NCBI GenBank assembly: GCA_027457185.1
Contig: DAIDTN010000010.1
Coordinates: 1-7,219, forward strand
Direction of reading: 5' to 3'
Length of the DNA: 7,219 nt
From: Burkholderiales bacterium
GTDB lineage: Bacteria; Pseudomonadota; Gammaproteobacteria; Burkholderiales; SG8-39
Under the pieces are notes generated by a model. It searched no databases. It saw nothing but the letters and a program-made list of their open reading frames with translations, and was not told the origin of the DNA. The translations under genes and the position numbers were made by a program. The stretch's first letter is position 1. Each line of letters starts with the position of its first letter. Shown here one piece after another: positions 1-5,601 of the stretch.

Positions 1-408
1 GACTGGCTCGCGGCCCTGTCCGCCTGGCTTGAGCGCGAATTGGCCCGCTACCCCCAACTTGCCGTGGTGGGCGATTACAACATCGCGCCGGAGGACCGCG
101 ATGTGCATGACCCCGAGGCTTGGAAAGGCCAGGTCCTGGTGAGCCCGCCGGAACGCGATGCCTTTCGCCGTCTGACCGAGCTGGGCTTCAAGGACAGCTT
201 CCGCCTGTTCGAACAACCGGAGAAATCGTATACCTGGTGGGATTACCGCATGAACGGCTTCAAGCGCAACCTCGGATTGCGCATCGACCACATTCTGCTC
301 AGCCCCAGTCTTGCGGCGAACTGCAGCAGTTGCTCTATCGACCTCGAACCGCGCCGCAACGAACGTCCGTCCGACCACGCGCCGGTGATCGCGGAAATCA
401 CGCACTAA
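1..408 (+). CDS. xth: Exodeoxyribonuclease III family AP endonuclease, C-terminal part (5' end outside the window)
   Basis: This is the C-terminal 135 residues of an ExoIII/AP endonuclease of the endonuclease-exonuclease-phosphatase fold. The reading frame is open from base 1, so the start lies outside the window. The family cleaves DNA at abasic sites and degrades 3' ends during base-excision repair, using a divalent metal. Visible motifs are GDYNIAP (fragment residues 24-30, equivalent to the catalytic Asp/Asn pair of E. coli ExoIII), the SYTWWDYR block followed by LRIDHIL (second catalytic Asp), and the terminal SDHAPV with the catalytic His. The fragment is about half the usual 255-270 residues and covers the C-terminal half of the fold without interruption. 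The gene ends with TAA at 406-408, convergent with aceB. I infer the ExoIII (Xth) branch from the WWDYR...GLRIDH spacing. Which paralogue it is cannot be told without the N-terminus. Confidence 0.9.
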   Translation, partial: DWLAALSAWLERELARYPQLAVVGDYNIAPEDRDVHDPEAWKGQVLVSPPERDAFRRLTELGFKDSFRLFEQPEKSYTWWDYRMNGFKRNLGLRIDHILLSPSLAANCSSCSIDLEPRRNERPSDHAPVIAEITH

Positions 409-431
409 AAAAAACGCCGGATCGCCCCGGC
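407..431 (-). terminator. Intrinsic terminator of aceB
   Basis: Read on the minus strand this is GCCGG, a six-base loop, CCGGC, then G and eight T residues, a classic Rho-independent terminator. It begins 26 bases past the aceB stop codon. The T tract corresponds to the A run at 407-414, and the first two As of that run are the last two bases of the TAA of the convergent exonuclease gene. No comparable T run follows the hairpin on the plus strand, so it should act mainly on aceB transcripts. Confidence 0.85.
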
Positions 432-456
432 ATCGCGCGGATCGTCTCGCGTCGGC

Positions 457-2052
457 TCAGTCGATCAGTTCGTACGCCGGCAGCGTGAGGAATTCGACGT
501 AGTTGTCATCGGAGGTGATCTGCGCGAACAGTTCCGCCGCTTGTTCGTATTTGCCCGCCTTCCAGGCCGCTTCGCCCAGATAGGACTTCACCTTTGGCAG
601 TTCCTCAGCGAGCAGGCTGCGGAACAATTCCCTGGTCACCTTGCGGCCGTCGTCGAGCACACCCTTGGGCGAGCGGATCCACTGCCAGATTTGCGAGCGC
701 GAAATTTCCGCAGTAGCCGCGTCCTCCATCAGGTTGAACACCGGCACGCAACCGTTGCCGGCGAGCCAGGCGCCGAGGTACTGGATGCCGACGGAAATGT
801 TGTTTCTCAACCCGGCCTCGGTGATCGGTGCCTCGGGCTGGAAATCGAGCAAATCCTTCGCGCTGACGCTGACGTGCGGCAATTGCTTGTCGTACTGGTT
901 CGGCTGCGGCATGTATTTGTCGAATATCTCCTTGGCGATCGGCACCAGGCCCGGATGCGCCACCCAAGTGCCGTCGCAGCCGTCGGTCGCCTCGCGCTCC
1001 TTATCGGCGCGCACCTTGGCCATCGCCGCGTCGTTCGCGGCCGCGTCGTTCTTGATCGGTATCTGCGCCGCCATGCCGCCCATCGCCGGAGCGCCCCGGC
1101 GATGACAGGTCTTCACCAGCGTCAAGGCGTAGGCGCGCATGAACGGCGCGGTCATGGTGACCCGGGAACGATCGGCGAGACAGAAATCCTTGTTGGAGCG
1201 GAATTTCTTGATGCAGGAAAAAATGTAGTCCCAGCGGCCGATGTTGCGGCCGGCCGAGTGCGCGCGCAATTCCCACAGAATCTCGTCCATCTCGAACGCC
1301 GCGACCACCGTTTCGATCAGAACCGTGCCTTTGATCGAACCCTGCGGCACGCCCAATTCGTTTTGCGCCATGACGAAAACGTCGTTCCCCAGCCGCGCCT
1401 CGAGGTGCGATTCCATTTTGGGCAGATAGAAATACGGGCCGGTACCGCGCTTGAGCAGTTCTTTGGCGTTATGAAAAAAATAAAGTCCGAAGTCGAAAAT
1501 GCTGGCGGAGATCTGCTTGCCGTCGATCAGCACGTGCTTCTCCGACAGGTGCCAACCGCGCGGGCGCGGGATCAGCACCGCAGTGTTGTCGTTCAGCTTG
1601 TAGCGCTTTTCGCCCTGCTCCAGGGATATCGTTCGGCGCACCGCGTCGCGCAGGTTGATTTGCCCGTCGATCATGTTGAACCAGGTCGGGCAGTTGGCAT
1701 CCTCGAAATCCGCCATGAAGGTGGAAGCGCCGCAATTGAGCGCATTGATCACCATCTTGCGGTCGGTAGGGCCGGTGATCTCGACCCTGCGGTCGAGCAT
1801 GTCGGCGGGCTGGGACGCGATCTTCCATTCAGCATTGCGGATGTTCGCCGTCCCGGGCAGGAAGCCCGGCAACTTGCCCGCGTCGAACTCCTTCTGCCGC
1901 GCGGCGCGCGCGGCCAGCAGTTCCTGCCGCCTGGGTTCGAACTGGCGGCACAGCTTGGCCACAAACGCGACGGCCTCGGGGCTGAGGATGTGCGCGAATT
2001 CTGGGGTGATGCGGCCGTGGATTTCCACGCCGCCGGGGAATTTGTCGCTCAT
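457..2052 (-). CDS. aceB: Malate synthase A
   Basis: The product is 531 residues, against about 533 for E. coli malate synthase A. It condenses glyoxylate with acetyl-CoA to give malate and CoA, the second step of the glyoxylate shunt, in the cytoplasm with Mg2+. Family hallmarks are present: the FMADFEDANCPTW block (112-124), IPRPRGWHL (161-169) with the glyoxylate-binding Arg, the metal-ligand Glu in LIET (Glu247), GRWDYIFS (272-279) with the second acidic ligand, TAPFMRAY (301-308), and LMEDAATAEISRSQIWQW (441-458) with the catalytic-base Asp444. The length and absence of the inserted domain of malate synthase G place it in the A isoform. The ATG at 2052 has GGAG eight bases upstream (2061-2064), which supports this start. 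The gene lies 148 bp downstream of ntrC on the same strand with its own promoter-like sequence. No isocitrate lyase gene is in the window. I see no damaged residues. Confidence 0.97.
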   Translation of the reverse strand: MSDKFPGGVEIHGRITPEFAHILSPEAVAFVAKLCRQFEPRRQELLAARAARQKEFDAGKLPGFLPGTANIRNAEWKIASQPADMLDRRVEITGPTDRKMVINALNCGASTFMADFEDANCPTWFNMIDGQINLRDAVRRTISLEQGEKRYKLNDNTAVLIPRPRGWHLSEKHVLIDGKQISASIFDFGLYFFHNAKELLKRGTGPYFYLPKMESHLEARLGNDVFVMAQNELGVPQGSIKGTVLIETVVAAFEMDEILWELRAHSAGRNIGRWDYIFSCIKKFRSNKDFCLADRSRVTMTAPFMRAYALTLVKTCHRRGAPAMGGMAAQIPIKNDAAANDAAMAKVRADKEREATDGCDGTWVAHPGLVPIAKEIFDKYMPQPNQYDKQLPHVSVSAKDLLDFQPEAPITEAGLRNNISVGIQYLGAWLAGNGCVPVFNLMEDAATAEISRSQIWQWIRSPKGVLDDGRKVTRELFRSLLAEELPKVKSYLGEAAWKAGKYEQAAELFAQITSDDNYVEFLTLPAYELID

Positions 2053-2094
2053 AGCGGGAACTCCAGGTTGCGGTTTGCAGTGAAAAAGGCGCTT

Positions 2095-2123
2095 ATTCTA
2101 TTGGCCAGCAGCGCATTCCGCAA
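2095..2123 (-). promoter_or_regulatory. Candidate sigma-70-type promoter of aceB
   Basis: On the minus strand, TTGCGG (2118-2123, three of six matches to the -35 consensus) and TAGAAT (2095-2100, five of six to the -10 consensus) are separated by exactly 17 bases. The predicted start of transcription, near 2088, would give a 5' leader of about 36 bases ending in the GGAG ribosome binding site. The -35 half is weak, so this is a candidate only. No GG-N10-GC sigma-54 pattern was found in this gap. Confidence 0.4.
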
Positions 2124-2200
2124 TATGAATCGTGTTCCGGATTACCAGGTCGTCGGAGTTCGGGGAACCAGGGCGACGGCAGGCGACAGGCGCCGCCGCG

Positions 2201-3610
2201 TCACGCTGCCTCGTCCGCACTACCCCTGGCTTCCAGTCCGAGCTCGGCGATTTTGCGCGTAATGGTATTGCGACCGATGCCGAGCAGGTTCGCCGCCTCG
2301 TTGCGCCTTCCCCCTGTACGCACCAGCGCCTTGCCGATCAGGGCTTTTTCGAATGCCTGCGCAAACTTGCCTAGGACCGCGGTCTCGCCGCGCGCAAAGG
2401 CGCGTTCGACCTCGAGTTCCAGCGCGCCCACCCAATCGGATTCCTGGAGCTTGCCGCCCCCCAGCTTCAGCTCCGCCGGAAGGTCGGCAACTTCTATGGT
2501 CTGGGTCGGCGCCATCACTGTCAGCCAGTGACACAGGTTTTCCAGCTGGCGCACATTGCCCGGAAAATCCTGCGCGGCCAGGTAATCCATCGCCGCCGCC
2601 GACAGGCGCTTTCCCTCTGCGCCCAGTTCGCGCGCGCTCTTCGCCAGAAAATGCTTCGCCAGCAAGCCTATATCCTCGCGCCGCTCGCGCAGGCTCGGCA
2701 GCCGCAGCCGGATTACGTTGAGGCGATGGAACAGGTCTTCGCGGAACAAGCCTTGGCGCACGCGCTCTTCCAGGTCCTGATGCGTGGCCGCGATCACCCT
2801 CACATTGGCCTTGATCGGCTGGTGCCCGCCGACGCGATAAAACTGGCCGTCGGAGAGCACACGCAGCAAGCGCGTCTGCAATTCCGCCGGCATGTCGCCG
2901 ATTTCATCGAGGAACAGCGTGCCGCCCTCGGCCTGCTCGAAGCGGCCGCGGCGCATTGCCTGGGCGCCGGTGAACGCGCCGCGCTCGTGACCGAACAATT
3001 CCGATTCGAGCAGGTCCTTCGGCATCGCCGCGGTGTTGATGGCCACGAAGGGTTTCGCCGCCCGGCCGGAGTGGCGATGCAGCGCCAGCGCCACCAGTTC
3101 TTTGCCGGTACCTGATTCGCCGGTAATCAGCACGGTGGCGTTGGATTGCGACAGCCTGCCGATGGCGCGAAACACCTCCTGCATCGAGGGTGCCTGACCG
3201 AGGATCTCGGGCGAGGTCTCGCGCGCCACCTCGCCCGCCGTCTCGTGCATGCTCTCGCCGATGGCGCGGCGGATCAGTTCCACCGCCTGGTCCACGTCGA
3301 AGGGCTTGGGCAGATATTCGAACGCGCCGCCCTGGAACGCCGCCACCGCCGATTCGAGGTCCGAATAAGCCGTCATGATGATAATCGGCAGCCCGGGGTG
3401 GCGCCGCTTGACGTTTTGCAGCAGCTCCAGACCGGAACCGCCGGGCATGCGGATGTCGGACACCAGCACCTGCGGCTCGCCCTGTTCCAGTGCGTCCAGC
3501 GCCTCCTGTGCCCCGGAAAAAGTCTTGTAGGGTATGCTCTCGCGCGCCAATGCTTTTTCAAATACCCAGCGTATCGAACGATCGTCGTCTATGACCCAGA
3601 CTGGTTTCAT
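2201..3610 (-). CDS. ntrC: Nitrogen regulation response regulator NtrC (sigma-54 activator)
   Basis: Starting at the ATG at 3610, the protein is 469 residues, the same length as E. coli NtrC (GlnG). It is the DNA-binding response regulator that NtrB phosphorylates and that drives sigma-54 RNA polymerase open-complex formation at nitrogen-responsive promoters. A receiver domain occupies about 1-118, with the acidic pocket Asp8-Asp10, phospho-acceptor Asp52, Thr80 and Lys102. The AAA+ domain occupies about 136-375, with Walker A GESGTGKE (164-171), the sigma-54-contact loop GAFTGA (211-216) and Walker B ending in Asp235-Glu236. A Fis-type helix-turn-helix lies at about 437-459 (NEAANLLGIGRNTITRKIAE). 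An in-frame TTG at 3640 would add ten residues, but the homologous start is the ATG directly before the KPVWVIDDD strand. That ATG has no clear Shine-Dalgarno sequence. The gene follows ntrB with an 86-bp gap, and no intrinsic terminator follows it. Confidence 0.96.
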   Translation of the reverse strand: MKPVWVIDDDRSIRWVFEKALARESIPYKTFSGAQEALDALEQGEPQVLVSDIRMPGGSGLELLQNVKRRHPGLPIIIMTAYSDLESAVAAFQGGAFEYLPKPFDVDQAVELIRRAIGESMHETAGEVARETSPEILGQAPSMQEVFRAIGRLSQSNATVLITGESGTGKELVALALHRHSGRAAKPFVAINTAAMPKDLLESELFGHERGAFTGAQAMRRGRFEQAEGGTLFLDEIGDMPAELQTRLLRVLSDGQFYRVGGHQPIKANVRVIAATHQDLEERVRQGLFREDLFHRLNVIRLRLPSLRERREDIGLLAKHFLAKSARELGAEGKRLSAAAMDYLAAQDFPGNVRQLENLCHWLTVMAPTQTIEVADLPAELKLGGGKLQESDWVGALELEVERAFARGETAVLGKFAQAFEKALIGKALVRTGGRRNEAANLLGIGRNTITRKIAELGLEARGSADEAA

Positions 3611-3631
3611 ATGTCGGTGGTGGTCAGCGGA

Positions 3632-3695
3632 AAACGGCAAACGGCCAAACGCTGATAGATCTCACGCCCAGCCATCGCTCGTTGTCCATTGTCCA
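3632..3695. repeat. Two short heptamer tandem repeats in the ntrB-ntrC gap
   Basis: The gap between ntrB and ntrC contains AAACGGC twice in direct tandem (3632-3645), followed by a degenerate third unit (CAAACGC, 3646-3652), and then TTGTCCA twice in tandem (3682-3695). Both units are seven bases. The repeats account for about half of the 86-bp gap. Two-copy heptamers can arise by chance or as slippage products, and I infer no function. Confidence 0.5.
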
Positions 3696-3696
3696 T

Positions 3697-4737
3697 TTAC
3701 TCCAGTGGCAGCATGATCGTAAAGCAGGTGCGGCCCGGCCTGCTGTCGCACTCGATCGTGCCATGGTGGTGTTGCACGAAAGTCTGCGACAGCGTCAGCC
3801 CAAGTCCGCTACCGCCGTCGCGGCCCGACACCAGAGGATAGAAAATCCGCTCGCGCATCTCCTCCGGAATTCCCGGACCGTTATCCACCACCTGCAATTC
3901 TAATGCCAGCTTATAGCGCTGCTTGGCCAAGGTCACCTGGCGCGCGGCGCGGGTGCGCAACGCAATCTCACCCTTTCCTTTCAGGGCCTGCGCCGCGTTG
4001 CGCACGACATTGAGTACCGCCTGGATCAGCTGTTCCTTGTCGCCATGCAAATCGGGCAGGCTGGCATCGTAATCGCGCTCGATGCGGATGCCGTCCGGGA
4101 ATTCTGCCAGCACCAGGGTTCTGACCCGTTCCAGCACTTCGTGGATGTTCAGCGGCGCGAACTGTGGCGGGCGGTGCGGTGTGAGCAGCCGGTCCATCAG
4201 CACTTGCAAGCGGTCGGCTTCCTTGATGATGACCTGGGTATATTCGCGCAACTCGGGCCGCTCGAGCTCGCGCTCCAGCAGCTGCGCCGACCCACGCAAG
4301 CCCCCCAGCGGATTTCTGATCTCGTGCGCAAGATTGCGGATGAGTTCGCGGTTTGCCTGCTGCTGATCCATCTGCCGCTGCTCGCGCGCGAGCTTGAGCT
4401 GCTGGTCCATGGGGCGAAACTCGATCAGAAAGCGCGCGGCGCTGGTCTCTGTCGGCGTAATCAGGCAATTCAGATGAAGGCTCGCCTGTCCCGGGCGCGT
4501 GAGGGTCAGCTCGCGGCCGGTGTAACTCCAGTTTTGTCCGAGAACTTCGTCTAGGCTGGCGATGAGGTCGGCCGATTCGGCAAACATTTGCACCAATGCC
4601 TGGCCGATCACGTTCTTCACACTGAACGCAAACAGGTGCTCGGCAGCAGGGTTGGCATGGGCGACGCGCAACTCATCGTCCACCAGAATGACCGGGGTAG
4701 CGAGCAGATCGAGGCCGGAAAACGGGCTGTTAGGCAT
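3697..4737 (-). CDS. ntrB: Nitrogen regulation sensor histidine kinase NtrB
   Basis: The product is 346 residues, close to the 349 of E. coli NtrB (GlnL). It is a soluble PAS-containing histidine kinase/phosphatase that controls NtrC phosphorylation in response to PII and nitrogen status. There is no transmembrane segment, as expected. A PAS domain lies at about 8-110. The dimerisation/phosphotransfer H-box NLAHEIRNPLGGLRGSAQLL (135-154) carries His138. The ATPase domain shows the N-box NVVRNAAQAL (243-252), the G1 box DNGPGIPE (285-292) and the G2 box GGSGLGL (308-314). The ATG at 4737 fits the family N-terminus (LDLLATPVILVDD), although no good Shine-Dalgarno sequence precedes it. It lies 74 bp downstream of the DUF4124-type gene. 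A near-consensus sigma-54 promoter in that gap suggests that ntrBC can be transcribed independently and by its own product. ntrC follows. Confidence 0.96.
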   Translation of the reverse strand: MPNSPFSGLDLLATPVILVDDELRVAHANPAAEHLFAFSVKNVIGQALVQMFAESADLIASLDEVLGQNWSYTGRELTLTRPGQASLHLNCLITPTETSAARFLIEFRPMDQQLKLAREQRQMDQQQANRELIRNLAHEIRNPLGGLRGSAQLLERELERPELREYTQVIIKEADRLQVLMDRLLTPHRPPQFAPLNIHEVLERVRTLVLAEFPDGIRIERDYDASLPDLHGDKEQLIQAVLNVVRNAAQALKGKGEIALRTRAARQVTLAKQRYKLALELQVVDNGPGIPEEMRERIFYPLVSGRDGGSGLGLTLSQTFVQHHHGTIECDSRPGRTCFTIMLPLE

Positions 4738-4781
4738 ATCAGGTCAGCGCGCAGCAGTGGATGCCAAACCGGGCGAAGCGG

Positions 4782-4797
4782 CGCAATCACCGTGCCG
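4782..4797 (-). promoter_or_regulatory. Sigma-54 promoter in front of ntrB
   Basis: The minus strand reads CGGCACG-GTGA-TTGCG, against the sigma-54 consensus TGGCACG-N4-TTGC(A/T). The core GGCACG-N4-TTGC matches at all ten positions, with the obligatory GG-N10-GC spacing (GG at 4795-4796, GC at 4783-4784). Only the outermost base at each end differs. The predicted transcription start near 4771 would give a leader of about 34 bases to the ntrB ATG. It lies wholly in the gap after the DUF4124-type gene. I found only NtrC half-sites upstream (TGGTGC at 4858-4863 and GCACC at 4901-4905), not a full dyad, so the activator is inferred. Confidence 0.72.
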
Positions 4798-4811
4798 GCG
4801 CAAGAACCCGC

Positions 4812-5312
4812 TTACTTGCCGTTGTTGATTTCTTGCTTCAGCGCCTCGACATTCTTTTGGTGCCGCTCTACTTCGTCCTTATAGGGCTGCAGCCGGTCGA
4901 GCACCCTCTGGTAGTTTCTCTCGTTGCCGCTGCGCACCGATTCCTGTTGGGTCAACTCCTCCTTGGCCTTTGCCAGCGCTTTCTCCTCGCCGCTGAGTTC
5001 GTCGTCCAGGATTTTGCGCCGCTCGTCATCGCGGGTTCTTTGGGTGGCCGAATCGACTTTGGGAAAGCCTGGAGGCGATGAAGCAGGCGTGGACGCGCGC
5101 GCCGCTGGAACAGCCGGAACCACCGAAATCTCGCGCATCACCAGGGTGCAGTTTTTGCCCCTGGTTTCTTCCTTCATGTTGGTGTAGGTGGCGTGGCCGT
5201 TCGCGTCCATACATTTGAATGTATCCGCCCACGCCGGCGCTGCGAGCGCGAACGTCAGCGGGCCGGCTAATCCCAAACATCGAATGACGCCAAGCGGCCA
5301 TTTCAGCATCAT
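4812..5312 (-). CDS. Exported DUF4124-like protein with C-terminal coiled coil
   Basis: The product is 166 residues from the ATG at 5312; the adjacent ATG at 5309 is equally possible. The frame stays open upstream to an ATG at 5432, but those 40 residues look non-coding and the signal peptide begins exactly at the chosen start. Residues 1-29 form a Sec signal peptide: a Lys near the start, a hydrophobic core, and AWA before the predicted cleavage at Asp30. The mature N-terminus DTFKCMDANGHATYTN...GKNC resembles the DUF4124 module, with Cys34 and Cys55 able to form a disulphide in the periplasm. A Pro/Ala/Ser-rich linker (about 63-83) leads to a highly charged helix (about 92-164) likely to be a coiled coil. 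The biochemical function is unknown. It sits between glnA and ntrB on the same strand but is separated from glnA by a terminator. Family assignment is by motif memory only. No clear Shine-Dalgarno sequence is present. Confidence 0.75.
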   Translation of the reverse strand: MMLKWPLGVIRCLGLAGPLTFALAAPAWADTFKCMDANGHATYTNMKEETRGKNCTLVMREISVVPAVPAARASTPASSPPGFPKVDSATQRTRDDERRKILDDELSGEEKALAKAKEELTQQESVRSGNERNYQRVLDRLQPYKDEVERHQKNVEALKQEINNGK

Positions 5313-5555
5313 CGAAACGGCGTCTGACGTGGGGGAGCATGAGGGGATGCGACCGAAAGGTTCAAGCCCCTCTCGAGGAAAAGGTCCCGTCGGGGAATGT
5401 TCCCTCATCTTGCAATGCGTTGTGCGGGCCATGATGCCAATACCATTTGAGACGGAAGTTTAAGTCTATGCCAATATAAGACTGATTTCAAATCGCTTTC
5501 GGCCCCACCGTCGCATAGACCCACACGGAGGCGCCAGGCTATCTGATTTAGAGAT
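5313..5555 (-). promoter_or_regulatory. Gene-free regulatory/leader stretch between the glnA terminator and the DUF4124-type gene
   Basis: These 243 bases contain no convincing gene but are rich in small symmetries. Read on the minus strand, the nonamer TATTGGCAT occurs twice in direct orientation (5468-5476 and 5434-5442), 34 bp apart. The octamer pair GTCTATGC/GCATAGAC (5513-5520 and 5464-5471) forms a distant inverted repeat. A GG-N10-GC sequence TGGCCCGCACAACGCA (5416-5431) resembles a weak sigma-54 promoter. TTGGCA (within the upstream nonamer) with TCAAAT 18 bases later is an alternative sigma-70-like pair. Further downstream are a GGGAA/TTCCC palindrome (5393-5404) and a GAGGGG/CCCCTC hairpin (5341-5372). 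Because glnA transcription should stop at the terminator, a promoter for the downstream gene is expected here, but I cannot decide which element it is. Confidence 0.45.
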
Positions 5556-5586
5556 AAAAAAAGGCGGGGATTTACCCGCCTTTTTT
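5556..5586 (-). terminator. Intrinsic terminator of glnA
   Basis: A perfect six-pair GC stem (GGCGGG at 5563-5568 with CCCGCC at 5575-5580) around a six-base loop is flanked by seven As on one side and six Ts on the other. It works in either direction by sequence. On the minus strand it lies 15 bases past the glnA stop codon. It should separate glnA transcription from the downstream DUF4124-ntrB-ntrC genes, at least partly. Confidence 0.9.
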
Positions 5587-5601
5587 CCTCAGAACGCCTT
5601 A

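Noticed and set aside
2161..2200. Possible terminator after ntrC from GGCG/CGCC pairs.
   Set aside because: The stems are only four pairs and no T run follows on the minus strand; Rho-dependent termination in this C-rich stretch cannot be excluded but is not demonstrable.
541..2262. A 573-codon open frame on the plus strand opposite aceB.
   Set aside because: It is antisense to a complete, strongly conserved malate synthase; its composition (rich in Arg, His, Val and Gln) is that of a shadow frame in GC-rich DNA, and no domain is recognisable.
3611..3640. In-frame TTG at 3640 as the ntrC start, giving 479 residues.
   Set aside because: The ten extra residues fall in the repeat-bearing gap; the ATG at 3610 gives exactly 469 residues and begins right before the first receiver strand as in homologues.
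4858..4945. NtrC dyads upstream of the ntrB sigma-54 promoter.
   Set aside because: Only half-sites (TGGTGC at 4858-4863, GCACC at 4901-4905 and 4934-4938) are present; partner arms at the required three-base spacing match poorly.
4812..5312. Lipoprotein reading of the DUF4124-type protein, because a Cys occurs at residue 12.
   Set aside because: Cys12 lies inside the hydrophobic core without a proper lipobox, while AWA-Asp at 27-30 is a good signal peptidase I site.
5313..5432. N-terminal extension of the DUF4124-type protein to the ATG at 5432.
   Set aside because: The extra 40 residues would bury the signal peptide internally, show no conserved feature, and overlap hairpins and a promoter-like sequence.
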